From Pseudomonadota bacterium (GTDB lineage Bacteria; Pseudomonadota; Gammaproteobacteria; Burkholderiales; SG8-39), in the NCBI GenBank assembly GCA_947455195.1, contig CANGMI010000007.1, positions 338,875-402,874 on the forward strand: a stretch of 64,000 nucleotides of DNA. Direction: 5' to 3'. The first letter of the stretch is position 1; each line of letters opens with the position of its first letter. A program made the translations under genes and the position numbers. Positions 18,264-26,424 of this stretch are shown here, piece by piece. The notes beneath the pieces are model-generated. The model saw nothing but the letters and a program-made list of their open reading frames with translations, had not been told where the DNA came from and searched no databases.

Positions 18264-19963
18264 GCACCCGTATCTCGCGTGCTGCGTATGCCGAGATGTT
18301 CGGCCCCACCACGGGCGACCGGATGCGTCTGGCTGATACCGATCTGTGGGTCCGCATCGAACACGACTACACGATCTACGGCGAGGAAGTGAAATTCGGC
18401 GGTGGCAAGGTGATTCGCGATGGCATGGGTCAGAGCCAGCGCTGCGCCGCCGAGGTGGCCGACACCGTCATCACCAATGCGGTCATCATCGATCACTGGG
18501 GCATCGTGAAGGCCGACATCGGCCTGAAGAATGGCTGCATCTGGCGTATCGGCAAGGCCGGCAACCCCGACATCCAGCCAGGCGTCACCATTCCGCTGGG
18601 GGCAGCCTCGGAGGTCATCGCCGGCGAAGGCATGATTGTCACTGCGGGTGGTATCGATACGCACATTCATTTCATCTGTCCGCAGCAGATCGAGGAGGCC
18701 CTCATGTCGGGGGTTACCACGATGATCGGTGGCGGCACCGGACCCGCGACGGGCACCTTTGCCACGACCTGCACGCCCGGGCCGTGGCACATTGCCTCGA
18801 TGCTCGCAGCGGCTGAAGCCTTCCCGATGAACCTGGGCTTTCTCGGCAAGGGCAATGTGAGCCAGCCCGAGCCCTTGCGCGAGCAGGTGCGTGCCGGGGT
18901 CATCGGCCTGAAATTGCACGAAGACTGGGGCACCACGCCGGCTGCCATCGACAACTGCCTGAGCGTTGCCGACGAGTTGGATGTGCAGGTGGCCATTCAC
19001 ACCGACACGCTCAACGAGTCGGGCTTTGTCGAGGCCACGGTGGCGGCGTTCAAGGGGCGCACCATCCATACCTTCCACACCGAGGGCGCGGGGGGCGGGC
19101 ATGCTCCCGACATCATCCGGGTGGCGGGCGAGCCCAACGTGCTGCCCTCATCCACCAATCCCACGCGGCCTTACACGGTAAACACCATCGCCGAGCATCT
19201 GGACATGCTGATGGTTTGCCATCACCTCGATTCGTCGATTGCCGAGGACGTGGCCTTTGCCGAGTCGCGTATCCGGCGCGAGACGATTGCGGCTGAAGAC
19301 ATCATGCATGACCTGGGCGGCTTCTCGATGATGTCGTCCGACTCGCAGGCCATGGGTCGGGTCGGTGAAGTGATCATCCGCACCTGGCAGACCGCGCACA
19401 AGATGAAGGCGCAGCGGGGCAGTCTCGCCGGCGATGACGCCCGCAGCGACAACGCGCGGGTGAAGCGTTATGTCGCCAAGTACACGATCAACCCGGCCAT
19501 CACGCACGGTATCGGTCATCGGGTCGGCTCGGTCGAGGAGGGCAAGCTGGCCGATCTCGTCCTGTGGAAGCCAGCCTTTTTCGGTGTGAAGCCCTCACTC
19601 ATCCTCAAAGGCGGCATGATCGCGGCCGCCGCCATGGGTGACCCCAACGCCTCGATCCCGACGCCACAGCCGGTGCACTACCGGCCGATGTTCGGGGCTT
19701 TTGGTGGCGGGCTTCGTACGTCGATCACCTTTGTGTCGCAGGCTGCGCTCGAGAATCCTGCCGTCACGGATCTGGGCCTGCGCCGCCCGCTCGAAGCGGT
19801 ACGCGGCACGCGTACGGTGAAGAAGTCCGACATGATTCACAACGGCTGGCAGCCGCATATCGAGGTCGATGCCGAGACGTATCAGGTCCGTGCCGATGGC
19901 GAACTGCTGGTATGCGAGCCGGCCAGCGTGCTGCCACTGGCGCAGCGTTACTTCCTTTTCTGA
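18260..19963 (+). CDS. ureC: Urease alpha (catalytic) subunit UreC
   Basis: A 567-residue amidohydrolase that splits urea to ammonia and carbamate at a dinickel site. All metal ligands are visible: His135 and His137 (THIH), the lysine to be carbamylated Lys218 (GLKLHEDWG), His247, His273 and Asp361 (MSSDSQ). The flap cysteine-histidine pair is Cys320-His321 (VCHHLD). Length and sequence predict an active enzyme once matured by UreDEFG. Confidence 0.98.
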   Translation: MSTRISRAAYAEMFGPTTGDRMRLADTDLWVRIEHDYTIYGEEVKFGGGKVIRDGMGQSQRCAAEVADTVITNAVIIDHWGIVKADIGLKNGCIWRIGKAGNPDIQPGVTIPLGAASEVIAGEGMIVTAGGIDTHIHFICPQQIEEALMSGVTTMIGGGTGPATGTFATTCTPGPWHIASMLAAAEAFPMNLGFLGKGNVSQPEPLREQVRAGVIGLKLHEDWGTTPAAIDNCLSVADELDVQVAIHTDTLNESGFVEATVAAFKGRTIHTFHTEGAGGGHAPDIIRVAGEPNVLPSSTNPTRPYTVNTIAEHLDMLMVCHHLDSSIAEDVAFAESRIRRETIAAEDIMHDLGGFSMMSSDSQAMGRVGEVIIRTWQTAHKMKAQRGSLAGDDARSDNARVKRYVAKYTINPAITHGIGHRVGSVEEGKLADLVLWKPAFFGVKPSLILKGGMIAAAAMGDPNASIPTPQPVHYRPMFGAFGGGLRTSITFVSQAALENPAVTDLGLRRPLEAVRGTRTVKKSDMIHNGWQPHIEVDAETYQVRADGELLVCEPASVLPLAQRYFLF

Positions 19964-19968
19964 GCGGC

Positions 19969-20526
19969 ATGCGTACGATCCATGCACGAGCCGCGCCCCT
20001 GGCAGCAGCGAGCGGGATCACCCTGACGCTCGACTTCGATCGGCGTCAGCATGCCCGCCAACGGGTGAGGCTCTCCACGGGTGAGGAAGCGGCGCTTGCA
20101 CTGCCGCGCGGGGAAGTGCTTCGTGACGGGGATTGCCTGCTGGCCGATGATGGCTCGATCATCATCGTGAAGGCGGCGCCCGAGCGTGTGCTGCATGTGG
20201 CCTGTATCGATTCGGTCGCACTTGCGCGCACCGCTTACCACCTGGGCAATCGGCATGTGCCGGTGCAGGTCGGTGATGGCTGGCTGCGGATCGGGATCGA
20301 CCATGTGCTGGGTGCCATGGTGCGTGGCCTGGGCGCGCTCACCAGCGAGATCGAGGCGCCCTTCGAACCCGAGGCGGGGGCTTATGCGTCGGCGGTGGGC
20401 GAGGCGCATCAGCATGGCGGTGCGGGGCATTCGCACGGGCCCGGCCGCATCCATGACCATGGCGGCCACAGCCATGGCCATGGCCATGCTGACCACAGCC
20501 ACGACGATCACAGTCATGACCACTGA
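19969..20526 (+). CDS. ureE: Urease nickel metallochaperone UreE with His-rich tail
   Basis: 185 residues from ATG 19969, five bases after ureC. The N-terminal peptide-binding domain and central nickel-binding domain (LGNRHVPVQV, then the IDHVLGAMVRGLG segment) are recognisable. The last 40 or so residues hold about 15 histidines mixed with Gly, Ser and Asp, a nickel-storage tail like that of Klebsiella UreE. The 3' end overlaps the ureF start by 11 bases. Confidence 0.96.
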   Translation: MRTIHARAAPLAAASGITLTLDFDRRQHARQRVRLSTGEEAALALPRGEVLRDGDCLLADDGSIIIVKAAPERVLHVACIDSVALARTAYHLGNRHVPVQVGDGWLRIGIDHVLGAMVRGLGALTSEIEAPFEPEAGAYASAVGEAHQHGGAGHSHGPGRIHDHGGHSHGHGHADHSHDDHSHDH

Positions 20527-21199
20527 GGCGTCGAGCCTTGCCCGCCTGCGGCTGCTGCAACTGGCAAGCCCCACTCTTCCCGTCGGCGCATACAGCTATT
20601 CGCAGGGGCTCGAGGCGGCGGTCGAAGCGGGCGATGTGGTCGATGCGGCGAGCGCCGGTCACTGGATCGCTCAGGTGCTCGAGCACGGGGTTGCACGGCT
20701 CGAAGCACCGGTGCTGGTTCGCTTGATGGCGGCGTGGCAGGATGCCGACGGTTCTCGCGCGGCGCACTGGAACGAGCGCTTCATCGCCAGCCGTGAATCG
20801 GCTGAGTTTCGAGCCGAGACCCTGCAGATGGGCTATTCGCTGCGGGTCCTGCTCAAATCGCTGGCGCTGCCGGGCGTGACCCTGCTCGATGAGATGGTCG
20901 AACTGGCCTTGCCCACCGCGTGGGCGTTTGCCGCTGTTGCATGGGGTGTGGAGCCGCGCGCGGCGCTCGATGCCTACCTGTGGGCGTGGGCCGAGAACCA
21001 GGTCCTGGCGGCGGTGAAGATCGTGCCCTTGGGGCAGACCGATGGGCAGCGCCTGCTGCTCACCCTGGGTGAACCGTTGGCGGCTGCCTCGGGGTTTGCG
21101 ACCGGCATTGCAGACGAGCACATTGGCGCCTTCATGCCACACCTGGCACTGCTGTCAGCACGTCATGAGTCGCAGTACTCGCGCCTTTTCAGAAGCTGA
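20516..21199 (+). CDS. ureF: Urease accessory protein UreF
   Basis: 227 residues from ATG 20516, inside the end of ureE. It opens LRLLQLASPTLPVGAYSYSQGLE, the UreF signature, and ends with the conserved HESQYSRLFRS. UreF bridges UreD and UreG on apo-urease and gates GTP-dependent nickel insertion. In most clusters ureG follows directly; here an oppositely oriented peroxidase gene intervenes 22 bases downstream. Confidence 0.95.
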   Translation: MTTEASSLARLRLLQLASPTLPVGAYSYSQGLEAAVEAGDVVDAASAGHWIAQVLEHGVARLEAPVLVRLMAAWQDADGSRAAHWNERFIASRESAEFRAETLQMGYSLRVLLKSLALPGVTLLDEMVELALPTAWAFAAVAWGVEPRAALDAYLWAWAENQVLAAVKIVPLGQTDGQRLLLTLGEPLAAASGFATGIADEHIGAFMPHLALLSARHESQYSRLFRS

Positions 21200-21221
21200 A
21201 GGCCGGCACTTCGTCAGTCGC

Positions 21222-21695
21222 TCAGAGCAGCGCCTCGATGGCTGCGGCGAGGCTCTCGGGGGTCGCGGTCGGTGCGAAGCGTTCCTGCACTTCGCCTGAC
21301 CGATTGACGAGGAATTTGGCGAAATTCCAGCCGATATCCTCGCCTGCCGACCCGTCCTTGCCACGCTTCAGCCAGGTGTAGAGGGGGTGTGTGCCCGGGC
21401 CGTTCACGTCGAGTTTGGCGAAGACCGGAAAGTTCACCTGGTAACGGGTCTGGCAGAACTCGAGAATCTGTGCCTCGGTGCCCGGTTCCTGTTGCCCGAA
21501 CTGGTTGCATGGGAAGGCAAGCACGGTGAACCCGCGCGCGCCGAATCGTTCCTGCAATTGTTGCAGGCCCTGATACTGGGGTGTGAGGCCGCAGCGTGAG
21601 GCGACATTGACCACCAGGACGACCTTGCCGGCCCAGTCGGCCAGTGATCGATCTTCGCCGGTCGCGAGGCGTGCGCTGAAATCCTGCAGGGGCAT
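21222..21695 (-). CDS. gpx: Glutathione peroxidase-family thiol peroxidase
   Basis: A 157-residue thioredoxin-fold peroxidase with the catalytic cysteine in NVASRCG (Cys35), FPCNQFG (Gln65) and WNFAKFLV (Trp123). Cys replaces selenocysteine as in most bacterial enzymes, which often use thioredoxin rather than glutathione. It reduces hydrogen or organic peroxides. It is encoded on the opposite strand between ureF and ureG, splitting the urease cluster. Its upstream region (21696-21850) is shared with ureG; I see no convincing promoter pair there. Confidence 0.93.
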   Translation of the reverse strand: MPLQDFSARLATGEDRSLADWAGKVVLVVNVASRCGLTPQYQGLQQLQERFGARGFTVLAFPCNQFGQQEPGTEAQILEFCQTRYQVNFPVFAKLDVNGPGTHPLYTWLKRGKDGSAGEDIGWNFAKFLVNRSGEVQERFAPTATPESLAAAIEALL

Positions 21696-21850
21696 GGTGT
21701 ACTCCGGTGATCATGTCGATGTGCCGGACGGTACCATGGAGTCTTCTGCGGGGTCGTCAACTGTCCGGGCCGGTGCCGGGTTTTCCGGAGGCGGTGGGCG
21801 ACCTGCTGCTGTTCCTGCGTCATCACGCCTTCTGCCTGCGAGTCCGAGCC

Positions 21851-22537
21851 ATGCAAGCTGCCCTGTCCTCCGCTTCACCTCAACCGAACTCTCGTCCGGC
21901 CATCGGCCCCTTGCGCATCGGCATTGGCGGACCGGTGGGCTCGGGCAAGACCGCATTGATGCTCTCCTTGTGCCGCACCTTGCGCGCGCACTACGACATC
22001 GCTGCGGTCACCAACGACATCTACACCGAAGAGGACGCGCAGTTCCTCGTGCGCAACGAAGCGCTGGTTCCCGAGCGCATCATCGGTGTCGAGACGGGTG
22101 GCTGCCCGCACACCGCGATTCGTGAAGATGCTTCCATCAACCTAGAGGCGGTCGCGCGCCTGCAGGCGCGTTTTGGCACGCTCGAACTCATCCTCATCGA
22201 ATCAGGCGGCGACAATCTGGCAGCAACCTTCAGCCCTGAATTGTCCGATCTCACGCTCTACGTCATCGACGTGGCTGCCGGTGACAAGATCCCGCGCAAG
22301 GGTGGCCCGGGCATCACCAAGTCAGATCTGCTCATCATCAACAAGATCGATCTCGCACCCATGGTTGGCGCCTCGCTCGAGGTGATGGATCGCGATGCCC
22401 GGCGCATGCGAGGGGAGCGCCCCTTTGTCTTCACCAACCTGAAGACCGCCAGCGGCCTGCAGGCCGTGGTCGACTTCATCGTGAAGGCGGGCGTACTGCC
22501 CGAGCGTGGCGTTCGTGTCGCAGGGCCCGTCATCTGA
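21851..22537 (+). CDS. ureG: Urease accessory GTPase UreG
   Basis: 228 residues from ATG 21851; the frame is open further upstream, but family N-termini begin near here. The P-loop GGPVGSGKT spans residues 26-34. The metal-binding [10 protein letters not shown], the ESGGDNL switch and the NKIDLA guanine-specificity motif are present. UreG hydrolyses GTP to deliver nickel to urease. It stands apart from ureDABCEF behind the inverted peroxidase gene, so it probably needs its own promoter or read-through. A hairpin follows eight bases after the stop. Confidence 0.95.
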   Translation: MQAALSSASPQPNSRPAIGPLRIGIGGPVGSGKTALMLSLCRTLRAHYDIAAVTNDIYTEEDAQFLVRNEALVPERIIGVETGGCPHTAIREDASINLEAVARLQARFGTLELILIESGGDNLAATFSPELSDLTLYVIDVAAGDKIPRKGGPGITKSDLLIINKIDLAPMVGASLEVMDRDARRMRGERPFVFTNLKTASGLQAVVDFIVKAGVLPERGVRVAGPVI

Positions 22538-22540
22538 ATG

Positions 22541-22568
22541 AAAAACGGCGCACCCGAAGGTGCGCCGT
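22541..22568 (-). terminator. Rho-independent terminator of the FAH-family gene
   Basis: A perfect 10-bp stem, ACGGCGCACC / GGTGCGCCGT, encloses a four-base loop. Read on the - strand it is followed by a run of five T, the classic layout for the gene ending at 22633. It also lies eight bases after ureG on the + strand, where no T-run follows, so it would mainly protect that message's 3' end. Confidence 0.8.
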
Positions 22569-22591
22569 CTGCCAGTCGCAACGGCCGTGTG

Positions 22592-22625
22592 CGCGCTGGC
22601 CCCGTTCTTCAACGGGGCAAGCGCG
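22592..22625. other. Second hairpin between ureG and the FAH-family gene
   Basis: CGCGCT and CCCCGTT on the left pair with AACGGGG and AGCGCG on the right around a four-base loop, with a 2x2 internal mismatch. It lies eight bases beyond the - strand stop codon and upstream of the T-run terminator; no T-run of its own. Confidence 0.55.
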
Positions 22626-22632
22626 TGATCGA

Positions 22633-23352
22633 TCAGACGATCCGCAGGTTCAGTTCCGGGAAGCCGTCGATGTGCACTTCGATCGTGTCACCGGCAACGA
22701 CCGGGCCCACGTTCTCGGGCGTGCCGGCATAGATCACATCGCCGGGGAAGAGTTCGAAGGCTTCCGACAGGCGGCTGATCTGCTCGGCCACGTTCCAGAT
22801 CATCTGGTTCAGATTGGCGTTCTGCTTGATCTCGCCATTGACCTTCAGCGAGATGACGCCTTCGGCCGGATGTCCGACCTGGGCGACCGGGAAGATCGGG
22901 CCGATCGGCGCCGAATGGTCAAACGCCTTGCCGATTTCCCACGGCTTCTTCTCCGCGCCTGAGGCTCGCTGAAGGTCGCGCCGGGTCATGTCCAGGCCCA
23001 CCGCGTAGCCAAAGACGAGGTCGAGGGCCTTGTCCACCGGCACACTCTTGCCACCCTTGTCGAGCACGCAGACCAGTTCGGCTTCGTAGTGGAAGTTCTT
23101 GGTGAGCGATGGGTAGGGATGATCAACCGTGGTGCCCGTGGCGACGTACTGGATGGCGTCGGTCGGCTTCTGAAAGAAAAACGGCGGCTCGCGATCCGGA
23201 TCGGCGCCCATTTCGCGGGCGTGGGCTGCGTAGTTGCGTCCGATGCAGTAGATGCGCCGAACCGGAAAGCCCTTGTCGCTGCCGACGACGGGGACTACAG
23301 CGCGGCGGACTTCGAAGGCGGGTACGAGATTGTCAGGCCAGGTGACGGTCAT
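22633..23352 (-). CDS. Fumarylacetoacetate hydrolase-family protein (acylpyruvate/fumarylpyruvate hydrolase-like)
   Basis: 239 residues from ATG 23352; an earlier in-frame ATG at 23388 would add 12 residues. Family motifs are IYCIGRNYAAHAREMG, FFQKPTDAI, a metal-site YEAELVCVLDKGG region and GDVIYAGTPENVGPV. Members of this size cleave C-C bonds of acylpyruvates or decarboxylate oxaloacetate; fumarylpyruvate hydrolase of the gentisate pathway is one option. No gentisate dioxygenase is nearby, so the substrate is open. A TATAAT box lies 48 bases upstream and a terminator follows. Confidence 0.85.
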   Translation of the reverse strand: MTVTWPDNLVPAFEVRRAVVPVVGSDKGFPVRRIYCIGRNYAAHAREMGADPDREPPFFFQKPTDAIQYVATGTTVDHPYPSLTKNFHYEAELVCVLDKGGKSVPVDKALDLVFGYAVGLDMTRRDLQRASGAEKKPWEIGKAFDHSAPIGPIFPVAQVGHPAEGVISLKVNGEIKQNANLNQMIWNVAEQISRLSEAFELFPGDVIYAGTPENVGPVVAGDTIEVHIDGFPELNLRIV

Positions 23353-23399
23353 GGATGTCCTATCGGGCGGCTCGGTTGGGGAAGGCATGCAGGGCGTGG

Positions 23400-23405
23400 A
23401 TTATA
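23400..23405 (-). promoter_or_regulatory. -10 box for the FAH-family gene
   Basis: TATAAT on the - strand lies 48 bases before the ATG at 23352. No good -35 hexamer is seen at 16-18 bases, so an activator may be needed. The stretch 23353-23648 otherwise holds the palindrome listed next and no gene. Confidence 0.45.
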
Positions 23406-23508
23406 GCCTTCGAACGGGATGAGGCCTTTGCACACGCAGTGCCACGGCCGGTATCGATCGGGTTCACTCCCGTGCCGGTTGCCGGCTGTCCAGACGAATC
23501 ACGCATTC

Positions 23509-23528
23509 TTTGCGAAATATTTCGCAAA
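23509..23528. promoter_or_regulatory. Perfect 20-bp palindrome, candidate operator
   Basis: TTTGCGAAATATTTCGCAAA equals its own reverse complement. It is flanked by imperfect arms CATTCTTTGC (23504-23513) and GCAAGAATG (23533-23541). It lies in a conspicuously AT-rich patch of a GC-rich genome, 120 bases before the first six-cysteine secreted gene and about 104 bases upstream of the FAH-family -10 box. It is best read as a binding site for a dimeric regulator; the regulator is not identifiable here. Confidence 0.6.
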
Positions 23529-23648
23529 TGATGCAAGAATGTCACCGGGCTGGCAGATGAAGGACCTGCCCTGGACGGCATTGCGGTTCAGAGGCATCCG
23601 TCTGCAGGGGCCAGGTCGCCGAAGGGGCGCATTCACAGGGGACGCGAC

Positions 23649-24515
23649 ATGCACGGTTGCAAGCGGTTGGTACGGATGCTGGGAGGGCTTCTGGTGCTCA
23701 TGACACCCTGCGCCGCCTTGCAGGCACAGCCTGCACCGCCACCTCCGGCTGCCGGGGTGGTGCTCACGTTCCTGAAGAGCAGCTATTTCCTGCCCGTCTG
23801 GCTCCGGTGTCCCCGTCAGCCCTTGCAGACTGACGTCAAGCTGAACCCGCAGCCTGACAGGTCAGAATTCGCTGACAGCATCGCGCTGTCCTGTGCCAAT
23901 GCCGGCGGAACCGCGCGGGCGAGTTCGCAGGCACAGCTGAACTCGACGCCCACGCTTCAACCCGGCAAGCCCGGGTCCCTCGACGGCAACATGACGCTGC
24001 AACTGGCGGCCGACGCGACCGGGAGTCATGGCGCCAATGCCTACGCCGGTCTGTACAGGATGGAGATGAGCGGCGGGTGGGGGCGGTGGCGACTGACGAA
24101 CAGCAGCGCCGATCGGGCAGTTGTGATCCGGATTGGTTGTCAGATCAACCTGAATCAACGATCGGCATTCCAGCCCGGGACGGCGGGTTTCGGCATGGAT
24201 GTCATGGCCGATGCGTCAATCAGTCTGCGCACGGCATACACGGATGACATCACCGTTGATCTCTGTCCGCTACCTGACCCGTTGCCGCCCGATGGCACCC
24301 GGCTTCACCTGGCCAAATATATCTGCTTCGGGCCGGGCGCCGTGGTCGATCTCATGGTGTCGGGGATCGCGATGGCCAGGGTCGCACCGGGCAATGCCCA
24401 GACACTGACCTCGAAGGCGACCAGCGAGTTGCAGTTCGAGTTCAGCAACATTGCCGGCAATTGCGACAGTCCACCCGGTCTGGTCGCGGAAGCGAAGCCG
24501 AGGCAGAAGTCGTGA
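23649..24515 (+). CDS. Secreted six-cysteine protein, paralogue A (unknown family)
   Basis: 288 residues; function not recognised. A signal peptide (about residues 1-27, ending LQAQ) precedes a proline-rich start. The mature part has exactly six cysteines at 54, 82, 164, 206, 226 and 272. Motifs shared with the next gene are SYFLPVWLRCP (45-55), RW near 146 before the third cysteine, and ICFGPG (225-230) followed by a hydrophobic stretch ending AMAR. Three disulfides are plausible in the periplasm or outside the cell. It lies 37 bases before its paralogue, so the two probably form an operon. Confidence 0.8.
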   Translation: MHGCKRLVRMLGGLLVLMTPCAALQAQPAPPPPAAGVVLTFLKSSYFLPVWLRCPRQPLQTDVKLNPQPDRSEFADSIALSCANAGGTARASSQAQLNSTPTLQPGKPGSLDGNMTLQLAADATGSHGANAYAGLYRMEMSGGWGRWRLTNSSADRAVVIRIGCQINLNQRSAFQPGTAGFGMDVMADASISLRTAYTDDITVDLCPLPDPLPPDGTRLHLAKYICFGPGAVVDLMVSGIAMARVAPGNAQTLTSKATSELQFEFSNIAGNCDSPPGLVAEAKPRQKS

Positions 24516-24552
24516 CGAGCAGCCCAGTCCGGGTGAGTCCCCGGGAGCACCC

Positions 24553-25452
24553 ATGAGCAGGTTCCGATCCGCAGTCGCGGTCATCGCGCTGACCCTGGTG
24601 TTCGCCACGAGTGCCGCGTACGCACAAACCCGACCTGCCCTGGGACCGGTTCAGGTCACCCCATCGGGCGGTTCGTACTTCCTCCCGCTGCACGTTCGGT
24701 GTCCCTCCGGGCCAACCCGGTCGAGCAAGGCGGAAGATCGAGCGGCTGAAGCGACCTTTCTCGCCTCGCCGAAGTTGATCTGCGGAACTCCGCGGTCTGC
24801 AACCGAGCCATGGGCTCAGGCAACGAATCGTGTCGAAGCGACCGTTGAGCCAGCGACGGTTGACGGGGTTCGGCAATCCGCTTCGCGGTGGAGCAGCGGC
24901 AAGATCACCTTCCGGTTCAGCGCGCGGGCCGACGTCGGGTCCGACCTCAAGGCAGCCGCTTATTCGACGTATTTCAACAGTGGTGAGGGGGAGGCCGAAT
25001 CCAGATGGCACGTGGAAAATACGGGCAAGGTGGCGAGCTTCATCAAGGTGAAATGTTCGCGCAAGGCCAGGGTCGACCTGGCTGGCGTTGGAGCGAGCGC
25101 CATTTTCGAGGGCCGAATCATGGTCCTGTTGCCGGGAGCGCCTTTTGAGTTTCTCGAACCCGAGGTCGGTGGCGTTCCGTGCGGAGCCTTCACCGATCAG
25201 GAAAATTCGGTCGAAACAACACGTCTGGGCGTGATCTGCTTCGGCCCCGGGGTGGTAGCGATCTTCAGTCTTGCTGGCGTGGCGCATGCCAGGGCATTGG
25301 GCTTCAACAGTCAGGACTCCCATGCCTACGCAGATGGTGAGCTGGCGGTCGAGATCGAGGCGGTCCCCCCGCGTCCGGATGGCGCCGACCACTGCAACGC
25401 CCCCCGAGGCGTCGTCAATGTCTACAGTTTCCAGCCGCTACAGGGTCCCTGA
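24553..25452 (+). CDS. Secreted six-cysteine protein, paralogue B (unknown family)
   Basis: 299 residues from ATG 24553; the frame is open earlier only inside paralogue A. A clean signal peptide ends near AAYAQ (residue 25). Six cysteines, at 50, 77, 168, 210, 229 and 281, match those of paralogue A in order and closely in spacing (27/91/42/19/52 versus 28/82/42/20/46). SYFLPLHVRCP and ICFGPG plus a following AHAR are shared. The rest has diverged strongly, so this is an old duplication. No known domain recognised. It ends eight bases from the convergent nuclease gene. Confidence 0.8.
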   Translation: MSRFRSAVAVIALTLVFATSAAYAQTRPALGPVQVTPSGGSYFLPLHVRCPSGPTRSSKAEDRAAEATFLASPKLICGTPRSATEPWAQATNRVEATVEPATVDGVRQSASRWSSGKITFRFSARADVGSDLKAAAYSTYFNSGEGEAESRWHVENTGKVASFIKVKCSRKARVDLAGVGASAIFEGRIMVLLPGAPFEFLEPEVGGVPCGAFTDQENSVETTRLGVICFGPGVVAIFSLAGVAHARALGFNSQDSHAYADGELAVEIEAVPPRPDGADHCNAPRGVVNVYSFQPLQGP

Positions 25453-25460
25453 CCCACCGA

Positions 25461-26417
25461 TCAGCGCAGCGCCCGGTTGAGCACTTCGGCAAGGCGCACC
25501 CCGGCCTTCAGCAGTTGCTCGCGCACCGTATCGGCCTCGGCCTCGATATAGCGGTCGTCCACCGTCTGACGATCCGGAACGCGTCGGGAACGCGTCTCGG
25601 CAGGTTGTCCGAATGCCGGGCGCTTGTCGCCCGTATCGCACGCCGGCGGGGCGGGCAGTCGCGGATAGACCTCGCGTACGGCGAGGGCATGGCTCTCGGC
25701 CATCCACTCGAAGACGGTACCGTTGGCCCAGAGGGCAGCCTGGCTGGCGTCGAACGTCGGCCCTTCAGGGGCCGACGCAGCACCTGAAAGGCTACGACGT
25801 CGCCCCGTCTGCAACGAGCGCTCCACCAGTTCGGTATCCCAGAGCCGGTGCAGGTTCATGCGCGGCTCCTGCGCCGAGGGCACTCGCAGGGGCACGTCAT
25901 TGCCGCCGCGGTCATGGTTGTCGGCTGCGTGAAGTGGTTGATGCGCATCGCCGATGAAGTGCGCGATGAACTTGAGGGCTTCCAGACGGCGTCGCTCCGG
26001 GGCGTGGCTGTCAGCCAGCACGGCGAGCAAGCGCGTGGTCTGGGCCGACAGGCAATTGCCGTCAGGGCAGTACGTTTCGCGATTTGCCTCACCGCAGAGC
26101 GGAATGTCATCGTAATGCCAGGCGAAGGTATGTGACCACTCGCTGCGGTATCGCCGCAGGCAGTCGGCCCAGACGGCGGCATCGGCCAACGAGTTTACGG
26201 TGCAGCCCGGGACGCCGTGGACCGCTTCCAGGCGCAGCAATTCATCCACCTGACGCGCAGTGGCCGGGGCCAGGCGCGATTCGGCCAACCGGGCAATGAA
26301 GCGATGCCCCTCATCGCCCCAGGCGAGCACCGTACCTGGCAGCACGCCGACGAGGGTGGTGATGCACAGGGCCAGCCAGGCCCGCTGTGTGCCGACAAGG
26401 GTCAGGGCGCCGGACAC
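25461..26417 (-). CDS. Secreted S1/P1-type nuclease
   Basis: 318 residues from GTG 26417, chosen because it lies seven bases after the preceding gene; the frame is open further upstream within that gene. A signal peptide ends ...GTVLA before WGDEGH, which would place the zinc-binding tryptophan at the mature N-terminus as in P1 nuclease. All nine trinuclear-zinc ligands can be assigned: Trp33, His38, Asp79, His101, His153, Asp157, His163, His190 and Asp194. It should cleave single-stranded nucleic acid or 3'-nucleotides outside the cytoplasm. It is last in the - strand run from the ABC transporter. Confidence 0.88.
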   Translation of the reverse strand: MSGALTLVGTQRAWLALCITTLVGVLPGTVLAWGDEGHRFIARLAESRLAPATARQVDELLRLEAVHGVPGCTVNSLADAAVWADCLRRYRSEWSHTFAWHYDDIPLCGEANRETYCPDGNCLSAQTTRLLAVLADSHAPERRRLEALKFIAHFIGDAHQPLHAADNHDRGGNDVPLRVPSAQEPRMNLHRLWDTELVERSLQTGRRRSLSGAASAPEGPTFDASQAALWANGTVFEWMAESHALAVREVYPRLPAPPACDTGDKRPAFGQPAETRSRRVPDRQTVDDRYIEAEADTVREQLLKAGVRLAEVLNRALR

Positions 26418-26424
26418 GACACCC

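Noticed and set aside
22541-22568. Reading the ureG-distal hairpin as a + strand terminator for ureG
   Set aside because: The T-run is present only on the - strand, so intrinsic termination is supported for the FAH-family gene, not for ureG.
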